From assembly GCF_900100965.1 (NCBI RefSeq), contig NZ_FMUJ01000001.1:730272-794271 (forward strand): a DNA stretch of 64,000 nucleotides, given 5' to 3'. The DNA comes from Variovorax sp. EL159 (GTDB lineage: Bacteria; Pseudomonadota; Gammaproteobacteria; Burkholderiales; Burkholderiaceae_C). The position numbers were made by a program, and so were the translations under genes. The notes beneath the pieces are model-generated. The model was given only the letters and a program-made list of their open reading frames with translations. It was not told where the DNA came from and made no database searches. This document shows positions 55,807 to 64,000 of the stretch, piece by piece; the first letter of the stretch is position 1, and each line of letters starts with the position of its first letter.

Positions 55807-56481
55807 ATGACCTCCCACCTGAAGATCGATTTCGTCTCCGATGTGTCTTGCCCCTGGTGCGCCGTTGGCCTGAGTTCGCTCGAAACGGCCATCCAGCGGG
55901 TTGCGCCGGATGTGTCGGTAGAGCTGCACTTCCAGCCTTTCGAGCTGAACCCGCAGATGCCGCCCGAAGGCCAGGACACCTTCGAGCACCTGAACCAGAA
56001 GTACGGCTCCTCGCGCGAACAGCAGGCGCAGTCGCGCGAGATGATCCGCCAGCGCGGCGCGGCCGTGGGCTTCGAGTTCAGCGCCGAAGGCCGACCCCGT
56101 GTGTACAACACCTTCAACGCGCATCGCCTGCTGCATTGGGCCGAGCTTGAAAGCCCCGCCAAGCAGGCGGCGCTGAAGAAGCTGCTGCTGAAGGCCTACT
56201 TCACCGACAGCCAGAACCCTTCGGACACCGAAGTGCTGGTGCGCGCCGCCACCGAGGCCGGGCTCGACGCGGCACGCGCCCGCGAGATTCTGGCAAGCGA
56301 CGAGTTCGCGGCCGAGACCCGCGAGCGCGAACGCATGTACACCGACGCCGGCATCCACTCGGTGCCCGCGATCATCATCAACGACCAGCACCTCATCTCC
56401 GGTGGCCAGCCGGTCGAGGTGTTCGAGCGTGCACTGCGGCAGATCGCCGGCGCTGCACCATCGACCCTGTCCACGGCCTGA
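55807..56481 (+). CDS. DsbA-family oxidoreductase, FrnE-like
   Basis: 224 aa cytosolic thioredoxin-fold protein. The active site is CPWC (residues 15-18: DVSCPWCAVG). VYNTFNAHRLLHWA and GIHSVPAIIINDQHLISGGQ are typical of FrnE/DsbA-like members. No signal peptide. A GTG at 55792 is an alternative start. Confidence 0.9.
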   Translation: MTSHLKIDFVSDVSCPWCAVGLSSLETAIQRVAPDVSVELHFQPFELNPQMPPEGQDTFEHLNQKYGSSREQQAQSREMIRQRGAAVGFEFSAEGRPRVYNTFNAHRLLHWAELESPAKQAALKKLLLKAYFTDSQNPSDTEVLVRAATEAGLDAARAREILASDEFAAETRERERMYTDAGIHSVPAIIINDQHLISGGQPVEVFERALRQIAGAAPSTLSTA

Positions 56482-56601
56482 CCAGGCGCTGAAAACGGCA
56501 GCAACTTTGCTCGCCGTTACGAACGTAAAGAGCGTCAACGTGGAGCACTGCACGGTGGTTGAGGAGAGCATTCCCAGCCACCGTTACCGTCAGGAGCTCC
56601 A

Positions 56602-57081
56602 ATGAAGAAGAAAAGCCTACTGTCCGCCACCGCCGCACTGGTCCTCATGGCCGCGGCTTCTCTGCCCGCGCTGGCGGACGAATACGGCAAGCATCCTTTC
56701 TACCTTCACGCCTTGTCCGACCTGCGCACGGCGGCATGGCAAGTCGATCACCGCCGCCCTGAAGACGGACAGGTCTCGCAAGACGAGATGGTGGTGCACG
56801 ACGAGATCAACGCCGCCATCGGCGACCTGCAGCGCGCCGCATGGCTCGACGGCAAGCCCGTCGAATGGCGCGAACCCACCGACGTCTGGCTGCCGCGCGA
56901 AGGCCGCCTGCATGCCGCCATCGACCTGCTGCGCAAGGTGCGCTCGGACGTGGCGCGCGAAGAAGACGACCCGCGTTCGCGCCCGTTCCAGCAACGCGGC
57001 CTGGCGCACGTCGACGTGGCCATCAACGCCGCGCAGCACGCCATCGGCGACGTTCGCCGCCACGACATGCGCCGGGAGTGA
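56602..57081 (+). CDS. Small exported hypothetical protein
   Basis: 159 aa. Signal peptide KKKSLLSATAALVLMAAASL ending in LADE. The mature part is helical and charged, with YLHALSDLRTAAWQVDH and paired INAAIGDLQRAAWLDG and INAAQHAIGDVRRHD repeats. GGAG precedes the ATG. Stop overlaps the DUF1800 start by one base, so it is probably co-translated. Family not recognised. Confidence 0.72.
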   Translation: MKKKSLLSATAALVLMAAASLPALADEYGKHPFYLHALSDLRTAAWQVDHRRPEDGQVSQDEMVVHDEINAAIGDLQRAAWLDGKPVEWREPTDVWLPREGRLHAAIDLLRKVRSDVAREEDDPRSRPFQQRGLAHVDVAINAAQHAIGDVRRHDMRRE

Positions 57082-58685
57082 TGCCCGTGACCGCCTCGAC
57101 AGCCTCTGGCCTGTCTTTGCATCGGCGCGCATCGCTCGCGCTCGGTGCCTGCGCGCTGGCGCTGCTTGCAGCCTGCGCCACTGCGCCGGGTAACCAGCGC
57201 CCGCTGGTCTCGGTCTCGCTGCCATCCGCGCTCGCCAACGAAGCCACGCGTTTGCGCTGGCTCGATCGCGTGAGCTGGGGCGCCAACGCCAGCAGCGACG
57301 CGCAGCTCACGCAACGCGGCCTCGCCCTGTGGATGCGCGACCAGCTCAACCCGCGCCCCGTACCGCTGCCGCCCGCCGCGCAGGCGCAGATCGATGCGAT
57401 GACCATCTCGCACACGCCGCTCGACCAGCTCGTGCTCGGGCTCGAAGCCCAGCGCAAGGCCGCCGATGCGTTGCCCGACGAAGAGCAGAAGAAGACCGCG
57501 CGGCAGGCCTACCAGCAAGAGCTCAACAGGCTTGCACGCGAGGCGCAGCAACGCTTCGTGCTGCGCGCGCTCTATTCGCCGAACCAGCTGCAGGAGCAGA
57601 TGACCTGGTTCTGGATGAACCACTTCAACGTCAACCTGCGCAAGGACAACATCCGCGCGATGGTGGGCGACTATGAAGAGAACGCCATCCGCCCGCATGC
57701 GCTCGGCAAGTTCCGCGACCTGCTCGGCGCCACGCTGCACCACCCGGCGATGCTGCGTTATCTCGACAACGCGCAGAACGGCGCCAACCGCATCAACGAG
57801 AACTACGCACGCGAGCTGATGGAGCTGCACACGCTGGGCGTGGGCAGCGGCTACTCGCAGGCCGACGTGCAAGAGCTGGCGCGCGTGCTCACCGGCGTGG
57901 GCGTGAGCTTTCAGCCGCTCGATGCGCCGCCACCCAACGTGCGGCCGGCCGTGCGCGCGGACTACGTGCGCAGGGGCCTGTTCGAGTTCAACCCGAACCG
58001 GCACGACTACGGCCCCAAGACGCTGCTGGGCCAGCCGATCCAGCGGCATGGCCTGGCCGAGGCTGATGAAGCGCTCGACCGCCTGGCGCGCGCGCCGGCC
58101 ACCGCGCGCTTCATCTCGCGCAAGCTGGCCGTGTACTTCGTGGCCGACGAGCCGCCGCAGGCGCTGGTCGATCGCATGGCTGCTGCCTTCACGCGCAGCG
58201 ATGGCGACATCGCCATCACGCTCAAGGCCCTGTTCGAGTCGCCCGAGTTCGCCGCGTCGCTGGGCCACAAGTTCCGCGACCCGGTGCACTACGTGATGGC
58301 CGGCGTGCGGCTCGCGTACGACGACCGCGTGGTGCAGAACGTCGGCCCGATGCTGAACTGGATCACCCGCATGGGCGAGCCGCTGTATGGGCACGAAACG
58401 CCCGACGGCTACCCGCTCAATGAAGCGGCCTGGGCCAGCGCGGGCCAGATGAACACGCGCTTCGAAATAGCGCGCGCCATCGGCGCCAACGGTGCGGTGC
58501 TGTTCCGCACCGACGACAAGGCACCGCTGGAGAAGCCGGCCTTTCCGCAACTGGCCGACTCGCGCGCCGTGCGTGCGATGCAGGGCGGCCTGGGTGCGGA
58601 CACGCGCGAGGCGTTGGCGCAGGCGAAGAACCCGCAGGAATGGAACACCTTCCTGCTGGCCTCGCCCGAGCTGATGCGCCGCTGA
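57081..58685 (+). CDS. DUF1800-family lipoprotein
   Basis: 534 aa. Lipobox LLAAC after a hydrophobic signal (ALALLAACATAP), then the DUF1800 body: RLRWLDRVSWGANASSDAQ, MTWFWMNHFNVNLRK, RYLDNAQNGANRINENYARE, LMELHTLGVGSGYSQ and HPAMLRYLDN. The family is usually paired with DUF1501 genes, as here. Reaction unknown. Start ATG 57081 overlaps the upstream stop. Confidence 0.92.
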   Translation: MPVTASTASGLSLHRRASLALGACALALLAACATAPGNQRPLVSVSLPSALANEATRLRWLDRVSWGANASSDAQLTQRGLALWMRDQLNPRPVPLPPAAQAQIDAMTISHTPLDQLVLGLEAQRKAADALPDEEQKKTARQAYQQELNRLAREAQQRFVLRALYSPNQLQEQMTWFWMNHFNVNLRKDNIRAMVGDYEENAIRPHALGKFRDLLGATLHHPAMLRYLDNAQNGANRINENYARELMELHTLGVGSGYSQADVQELARVLTGVGVSFQPLDAPPPNVRPAVRADYVRRGLFEFNPNRHDYGPKTLLGQPIQRHGLAEADEALDRLARAPATARFISRKLAVYFVADEPPQALVDRMAAAFTRSDGDIAITLKALFESPEFAASLGHKFRDPVHYVMAGVRLAYDDRVVQNVGPMLNWITRMGEPLYGHETPDGYPLNEAAWASAGQMNTRFEIARAIGANGAVLFRTDDKAPLEKPAFPQLADSRAVRAMQGGLGADTREALAQAKNPQEWNTFLLASPELMRR

Positions 58686-58704
58686 TCGAGGTATTTGGGT
58701 TTTT

Positions 58705-58821
58705 CTCCCTCCCCCGCTGGGGGAGGGCAGGGGTGGGGGCAAGCGGCGCTCGATAAAGCGCCAAGGCAATAACAAGCGCCGCCGTGCCCCCATCCCAACC
58801 TTCCCCCAAAGGGGGAAGGAG
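58705..58821. repeat. 118-bp-class palindromic repeat, copy B
   Basis: Begins CTCCCTCCCCCGCTGGGGGA and continues GGGGTGGGGGCA, then AACAAGCGCCGC, TGCCCCCATCCCA and CCTTCCCCC, ending GGGGGAAGGAG. The block order matches copy A at 34132-34250. It fills the gap between DUF1800 and DUF1501 genes. Confidence 0.8.
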
Positions 58822-58846
58822 CAAGGCAAGAAGAAAGGACACCGTC

Positions 58847-60058
58847 ATGCAACGTCGAGAACTCTTGAAGCTCATGGCCGCCGCCCCCTTCGCGGGTGCC
58901 GCCGGCCAGTTGATGGCCGCGCCCGCGGCCGAAGGCGCCAAGCTGCTGGTCGTGTTCTTGCGAGGCGCCTACGACTGCAGCAACCTGCTCGTGCCGACCT
59001 CCAGTGACTTCTATTACGCCTCGCGCCCCAACATCGCCATCGCGCGCCCCGGCCAGCCCAACGGTGCGCTGCCGCTCGACAGCAACTGGGGCCTGCACCC
59101 CGCGCTGGCGCAGAGCGTCATGCCGATGTTCCAGCAGAAGCAAGCGTCGTTCATCGCCTTTGCCGGCACCGACGACCTCACGCGCAGCCACTTCGAAACG
59201 CAGGACTCCATCGAACTGGGCCAGGCCCTCGACAAGCGCCGCGATTACCGCTCGGGCTTTCTCAACCGGCTGGCCGGCGTGCTCGGCGCGGGGCCGATCA
59301 CCGACGTGTCGCCCATCGCCTTTACCGACCAGTTGCCGATCTCGCTGCGCGGCAACGCCAAGGCCGCCAACATGGCGCTCGCGGGCAACGCGCGCTCGGC
59401 ACTCGACGCAAGGCAAAGCCAGGTCATCGCGGCCATGTACCGCAACACCTCGCTGGCACAACCCGTGGCCGAAGGCTTCCAGGTGCGCGACGAAGTCATG
59501 CGCGCCGTGCAGGCCGAGATGGACGCGGCCAGCCGCAACGCCATGACCGCCAAGGGCTTCGAGCTGGTCGCGCGCCGCATGGCATTGCTGATGCGCGACC
59601 GCTTCGACTTGGGCTTTGTCGACGTCGGCGGCTGGGACACCCACGTGGGGCAGGGCGCGGGCACCGGCTACCTGGCCAACCGCTTTGAAGAACTGGGCCG
59701 CGGCGTCGCCGGCTTCGCGCAGGAGATGGGCGACGACGCGTGGCGCCAGACCGTCGTGGTCGTCATCAGCGAGTTCGGCCGCACCTTCCGTGAGAACGGC
59801 AATCGCGGAACAGACCATGGGCATGGCACTGTCTACTGGGTACTTGGCGGTGGACTGTCAGCGCAGGCGGGCGGACACATCGTCGGCGAGCAACAGGCGC
59901 TGACGCAGGCCACGCTGTTCCAGAACCGGGACTATCCGGTGCTGAATGAATACCGGGCGGTGTTTGGCGGGCTGTTCAAGCGGATGTATGGGTTGTCGCC
60001 TGCGCAGTTGGGGAAGGTGTTTGATGGGGTGGCGCCGAAGGATTTGCGGTTGGTCTAG
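58847..60058 (+). CDS. DUF1501-family protein (Tat exported)
   Basis: 403 aa. Twin-arginine signal MQRRELLKLMAAAPFAGAAG ends near LMAAPA. Sulfatase-fold-like features follow: LLVVFLRGAYDCSNLLVPT, GVDVGGWDTHVGQG-type FVDVGGWDTH, VVISEFGRTFRENG, and TDHGHGTVYWVLGGG. Typical partner of DUF1800. AAAGGA lies 11 bp before the ATG. Downstream the composition changes sharply. Confidence 0.92.
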   Translation: MQRRELLKLMAAAPFAGAAGQLMAAPAAEGAKLLVVFLRGAYDCSNLLVPTSSDFYYASRPNIAIARPGQPNGALPLDSNWGLHPALAQSVMPMFQQKQASFIAFAGTDDLTRSHFETQDSIELGQALDKRRDYRSGFLNRLAGVLGAGPITDVSPIAFTDQLPISLRGNAKAANMALAGNARSALDARQSQVIAAMYRNTSLAQPVAEGFQVRDEVMRAVQAEMDAASRNAMTAKGFELVARRMALLMRDRFDLGFVDVGGWDTHVGQGAGTGYLANRFEELGRGVAGFAQEMGDDAWRQTVVVVISEFGRTFRENGNRGTDHGHGTVYWVLGGGLSAQAGGHIVGEQQALTQATLFQNRDYPVLNEYRAVFGGLFKRMYGLSPAQLGKVFDGVAPKDLRLV

Positions 60059-60349
60059 AACTCGCTGCCGACGTTGATTGCGAACGCTCGGCCCCCTTGC
60101 ATCTCGAGATAAGAGCATCCACTCGGCGATTCAGGGGCGAATCCGCGAAGACACGCAGGAACGAGGCGGCAACAGACTCCTTCTGTGAGGTTGGTAGCTC
60201 TGCTCCGGCGTTGGCGTTCAAGGGCGACCATCGTTCCAAATTGGAGTTGTCCAACTGGCAGCTTGATCTCGGTAGCGCGATCGCAGCATTGCATCTTTTG
60301 ATTCCTCCGCTTGCCGTATCCTCCCGGGGAAAGTCAGAGCGGAGATTTG
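60059..60349. other. Transition zone from core to low-GC DNA
   Basis: 291 bp without a supported gene. The first 120 bp are still GC-rich; later parts have mixed composition. Short frames on both strands lack ribosome sites. GGAG at 60341-60344 is the ribosome site for the next gene. No integrase, tRNA end or direct repeat was found. Confidence 0.5.
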
Positions 60350-63300
60350 ATGTCAATTGCCACTGTAGGCCAAGCCAAGTATGAGTATCAGGACTTGGTT
60401 TGCCTCGAGTTCATTTTGAGATTCCTGAGTACAGGAGTCATATGTTTTATCGAACCGACTGGCGGAGAGGATGCGACATTCCAGATCACTTTTGAAGGGA
60501 TTCGATTCAACATCGAACTTCAGGTGAAGGGGGCCAGGAGCAAGGCTGCGGCCGTTGATCTTCCGATACTTGCGGAATATCTCGCACATTTTCCGGCACA
60601 CCGAAGCAGCGAATTTTTGTTGGAGCGTTTGAGCGCTGACGCTCATCGTGTCGTTGTTCTAGTGTGCGCGCAACGCGCCAAGGATGATTGCGCTGACTTC
60701 ACCATGCTCAAAGATTGGAATGGTGAATTTCACAAACCCAACTCGATCTCGTCAGAAACTACGACCAAGCTGCTTGAGGCGATTTCGGTTGCGAAATGCG
60801 ATGGTGTCAAAGGAAGTAGACAGCGAGTTTTACGGGAGAAGGCTGTAAGGGAGTTTGCCTCTTCTGCTTCGACGACCAGCGTGCGTCGGTCATTGGAGCG
60901 TTTGATCCTTCTAGATCAATGGGCAGAACGAGAAGTACGCAGTTCCTTGGAGCATCTCATACGCGCGCAAGGAGGCATTGCGGGCGATATGGTGGGGGAT
61001 GTGCTGAGTCGATTGCTCAGGTGTCTCGTTTCAAGAAAGGCGCTGGACGTTGATGTAGTCCCCGAGATTCGCCGAATCCTCTCTGATGCAAAGTCCCCGT
61101 CCATTGCTCCGCGCGATTACGTTCATCGAGGGCAAGAGCAAGTTTGGCGGGATACGCTTGCTGAAGAAAGGGTATTGCTACTCTCCGGACCACCAAGATG
61201 CGGTAAATCTGAGGCCGCCTGTTGGACTGCTGCGCAACTTGAGAATTTGGGTTTCTCATCGAAACGTACCAGTAGCATTGAGCATGCCGAGCGCATTCTG
61301 CTGGATGAGGGAAGCGGGGCTGCTGTCATAGTTCTGGATGACCCCCTTGGGGCGATGCACAAAGATGATGTGACGGTTCTGAGAACTCTTCGTCACCTCG
61401 AAGAACTTGTGCGGAATGTGCCAGCAAATCGTCGATTGGTCGTCGCCCAATCGCAAGAGCCACTTCTGGCAGCTACGCGCATGCAGCGATTGACCGACGT
61501 GAAAATTGCCGGCCACACATGCCGCGATCTAGGCATCTTCAAGATCGAGTTTCTGCTCGATGTGTGGAAATCCTGCGCGGCGATGTATCGAGTTTCTGCG
61601 AAATTGGCCACATTGGTCAGTGATGGGCTGCGGGCGGGGAAGTTCACATTCGCCCCTGGGGTATTGAGTCATATCGCAGCCAACTGTGATGAACTGGAAG
61701 ACCCTGCCAGCGCAGCCGATATCGAGCGTTTGGCTCAGCAGTCTGCTGTGCAATTTGGCGTTACGTTAGCAGCCAACCAGGCCTCTGAGGGGTTGATCGC
61801 CGCACTTGCGATCGGAACATCTGAGATTGATGCAATTTCGGAACGAGAGTTGGCGTACATCCTTGGTGAGGGAGGAAAACTTAGAAAGCCAGACAAGCTC
61901 ATGTCATTTGTCGGGTATGGAGGCGAGACGGAGAAGCCAGTTCTGCCCGACTACGAGAGCTGTCCAAGTCTTCCGAGCGGTGCGAAGGGGGAGTTAGTCA
62001 AACTCGATAGACATCGGGTTATCTCGCGATCCGGTGATCGCGGCGTTCTGTTCTCTCATCCTTTTTATCGAGCTGCTGCGCGTAGCGTTGTTGAGAGGAG
62101 CACCGCGAGCCAGAGGGAAGAGCTGCTGAATGCGGTGCGACGCGGCCTCTTCTCATTGTCGGCACCCGCTTCAGCCGCAGTCGCGCGAAACCTCCCGTGG
62201 CTCTACAGGGAGTTGGGCTCGGCAATAGATATCCGAGAAGATCTGGTTCAGGAAGCGAAGGACGGTCTCGACTCATATTTCCTAACGACGCGTGATCTGT
62301 GCTATCGGTTCCTGGTGCACCTGGCACACGAGTTTCCGAAGATGTATGGCGAGCAGTTACCTAGCTGGGTGGAGTCGGCGAGGTACATCGACATCGTTGG
62401 ATTGGCTTGGCAAGGAAAGTTCGCGTTTGTGCCCGTTGGGATGATGCTGTCCGGTTTAGAGCTGTTTCTGGAGGGCCATCGCGTGCCTCTTGAAAAAGAC
62501 GTTGCACAAACCGTTTCGTCAATGGAAGTTGGTGATGAGCTTCCAGACATGCGCTCTGCCACCGAGTTGCTGCGGTTCTATAGAGGACATCCCGAGAGGT
62601 TGAACTCAAAGATACTTTCTCGGCTGTTGAGTTATGACGCGGGGGTTGTTCGGGCAGAAGCCGCAGATCTGTGGCTTCGACTGGATCGGGCGCACGATGA
62701 GGTCTTGCTTGGACGACTGGCTCGAGACGCTCATCCTCTTGTAGCGGCACGCGCTTGTCGAAGCTCATTGGAGGCTTGGCATCGGTACTCAGATGAACGC
62801 AAAGCCCAAGTGTTGGGACTGCTCAATGGCTACGTTTTGCAGCCAGAGACTGCAGCTGTAGTGCTGGACGAAGCACTCAGATTTTTCAATGACGATGAGC
62901 AAGCTAAGCCGAAGCCTTGGCACGCTTATCAGGAGTTGGTCCCGAGCGCACTGCGCGCATTTCCCGTCGGCTTTCGTCTGTCGGCCGAGCGCTTGTACAG
63001 CTCGGCACGCCAAGCCTTGAAGAGGATGCCCTGCGAGCAGGCGCAGTCTTTAGCTGGTGCGTGGGTCGAGTGGCTTGAGAGGCAATTGAACAGCGGTGAG
63101 CTTCCAGACGACTATGCGTTGGGAGTATGGGACGGTGTTGCTGCTGCCGCCAATTTTGCTGCTGAAAAAAGACTTGAACTGTTGGATCGGATCCTTTCTT
63201 TCCCAGCTACCGGCTATGCACTTGTTTTCATGGCCGATGTGGTTGATGAATGGCCGTCTCTCTCTTTCGAGGAGCGCCGTAGTGTGTTGGCTGTGCTTTC

Positions 63301-64000
63301 CTCAGATCGGGCTGACGTGGCTTGGCTCCGGGCGGCGGCTGTTACCCGTAGAGAGGTTCCGGCAGAAGTTCAGCAGGTCGTGCTTGGTGCTGAAGATGCG
63401 CTCTCGTGGGCACCCGATCGACTCATCAAGCACATTCCCGATAGGCTCTTGGTCGCGTGCACTTTCCTTCACTGCGGCAGCCCTCAGCCACTTTGGTATC
63501 TTGGCAAGCACCACAGATCAGAAGTTTGGGCAGAGGTCGTCTCGCACATCGCGCGTCGACCGGACCATGCATTGTTTGAAGCTTGCTTTGTCGAGGTGGT
63601 TCACGGTAGTGAGGAGGTTAGGCTCAACGCCGTGGCGGCTGAACTGGCTACCTCTTACGCGTTGAATGCCTTCAAGATCATGGTCGATAGGAAGGTTGGC
63701 GTTACAGGTGAGTGGCACCGGCAAGCAATCGATACATTCCTGCAAGCCGCTGACCCGACGACTCTGGCCGATATGCAGGCGCATATGGTCGCAAAGGCGC
63801 CCGTAGTTCTAGATCATCTGAGCGATATTGCGGACTGGACTTCTCATCGACCTACACAGCAGGTCTTGCTATCTGCTTTCCCCGATGACATGTCGCTTCT
63901 CACTGGTCTGAGGCGGCTTGGGGACGATCACGGGGGAGAGCTGGGCCCCGATGAAGTGCCAACAGTTCTAGAGCTTCTGCGTGATAAATCTCCGAAGCTC
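60350..64000 (+). CDS. Nuclease-nSTAND3-like NTPase-helical repeat protein (partial)
   Basis: 1217 codons with no stop before the window end. The N-terminus (residues 1-150) looks like a Cap4/DUF4297-type PD-(D/E)XK nuclease: AKYEYQDLVCLEFILRFL, GGEDATFQ (E40, D41) and IELQVKG (E56, Q58, K60). Residues 265-400 hold a P-loop NTPase: GPPRCGKS at 280-287, and Walker B with VIVLDDPLG around D330-D331, like the DDxLG of nSTAND3. After about residue 600 the chain is helical with HEAT-like units (VVRAEAADLWLRLDRAHDEV; HPLVAARACRSSLEAW). Effector nuclease, STAND switch and a long sensor is the plan of antiviral STAND proteins. Codon use is less GC-rich than neighbours. Confidence 0.7.
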   Translation, partial: MSIATVGQAKYEYQDLVCLEFILRFLSTGVICFIEPTGGEDATFQITFEGIRFNIELQVKGARSKAAAVDLPILAEYLAHFPAHRSSEFLLERLSADAHRVVVLVCAQRAKDDCADFTMLKDWNGEFHKPNSISSETTTKLLEAISVAKCDGVKGSRQRVLREKAVREFASSASTTSVRRSLERLILLDQWAEREVRSSLEHLIRAQGGIAGDMVGDVLSRLLRCLVSRKALDVDVVPEIRRILSDAKSPSIAPRDYVHRGQEQVWRDTLAEERVLLLSGPPRCGKSEAACWTAAQLENLGFSSKRTSSIEHAERILLDEGSGAAVIVLDDPLGAMHKDDVTVLRTLRHLEELVRNVPANRRLVVAQSQEPLLAATRMQRLTDVKIAGHTCRDLGIFKIEFLLDVWKSCAAMYRVSAKLATLVSDGLRAGKFTFAPGVLSHIAANCDELEDPASAADIERLAQQSAVQFGVTLAANQASEGLIAALAIGTSEIDAISERELAYILGEGGKLRKPDKLMSFVGYGGETEKPVLPDYESCPSLPSGAKGELVKLDRHRVISRSGDRGVLFSHPFYRAAARSVVERSTASQREELLNAVRRGLFSLSAPASAAVARNLPWLYRELGSAIDIREDLVQEAKDGLDSYFLTTRDLCYRFLVHLAHEFPKMYGEQLPSWVESARYIDIVGLAWQGKFAFVPVGMMLSGLELFLEGHRVPLEKDVAQTVSSMEVGDELPDMRSATELLRFYRGHPERLNSKILSRLLSYDAGVVRAEAADLWLRLDRAHDEVLLGRLARDAHPLVAARACRSSLEAWHRYSDERKAQVLGLLNGYVLQPETAAVVLDEALRFFNDDEQAKPKPWHAYQELVPSALRAFPVGFRLSAERLYSSARQALKRMPCEQAQSLAGAWVEWLERQLNSGELPDDYALGVWDGVAAAANFAAEKRLELLDRILSFPATGYALVFMADVVDEWPSLSFEERRSVLAVLSSDRADVAWLRAAAVTRREVPAEVQQVVLGAEDALSWAPDRLIKHIPDRLLVACTFLHCGSPQPLWYLGKHHRSEVWAEVVSHIARRPDHALFEACFVEVVHGSEEVRLNAVAAELATSYALNAFKIMVDRKVGVTGEWHRQAIDTFLQAADPTTLADMQAHMVAKAPVVLDHLSDIADWTSHRPTQQVLLSAFPDDMSLLTGLRRLGDDHGGELGPDEVPTVLELLRDKSPKL

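Noticed and set aside
60055-60384. Small frames on both strands at the composition boundary
   Set aside because: They lack ribosome sites, overlap each other, and have no domain. They may be remnants but cannot be supported.

Overview
This is a high-GC stretch of a betaproteobacterial chromosome, most likely from Comamonadaceae and probably Variovorax or a close relative. The evidence is codon usage dominated by G/C third positions, orphan Bug-type solute-binding proteins, a PcaR-type quinate/protocatechuate locus, and a MoxR/bpX locus. I see no rRNA, tRNA, CRISPR array, integrase or transposase. The last 3.9 kb has visibly lower GC and different codon choice, and looks like acquired DNA.

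Layout. 1-3.1 kb: end of cydC, then cydA, cydB and the small cydX (cytochrome bd oxidase). 3.2-4.9 kb: two regulators on the minus strand (GbsR/MarR and AraC types). 5.0-10.6 kb: a beta-oxidation-like operon (acyl-CoA ligase, thiolase, two hot-dog dehydratase halves, SDR, enoyl-CoA hydratase), with a palindromic repeat before the last gene. 10.6-14.7 kb, minus: DUF2167 protein, PiuC-type hydroxylase and TonB siderophore receptor. 15.0-21.4 kb: a tightly coupled four-gene MoxR ATPase/vWA/beta-propeller (bpX) system. 21.4-26.8 kb: cupin, then an ArsR/AHSA1/ECF42-like sigma/two DGPF proteins/DHA2 exporter operon. 26.8-29.1 kb: aroC and an MFS permease. 29.2-36.0 kb, minus: a poly-glycine lipoprotein, and an aspartate decarboxylase with two AspT antiporters in tandem. 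36.4-40.4 kb: a FrcBCA-like sugar ABC importer with a ROK protein. 40.5-41.6 kb: two small proteins. 41.6-45.8 kb, minus: a TctDE two-component system between two Bug binding proteins.

45.9-55.8 kb holds a quinate/shikimate-to-protocatechuate locus: IclR regulator, two AroE-like dehydrogenases, pcaB, pcaC, MFS, pcaD, quiC and an MHS permease. Both of its promoter regions carry a pair of PcaR-like 15-bp boxes spaced exactly 21 bp apart. The dioxygenase (pcaGH) and the CoA transferase (pcaIJ) are not in the window. 55.8-60.1 kb: DsbA/FrnE-like protein, a small exported protein, and a DUF1800/DUF1501 pair separated by a second copy of a 118-bp palindromic repeat first seen at 34.1 kb.

60.35-64.0 kb is one reading frame of 1217 codons with no stop before the window ends. 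It encodes a Cap4/DUF4297-like nuclease domain, an nSTAND3-like P-loop NTPase and a long helical-repeat region, the architecture of anti-phage STAND proteins. This gene and the bpX operon are the two best candidates for unusual biology. Domain names come from motif reading, not database searches.
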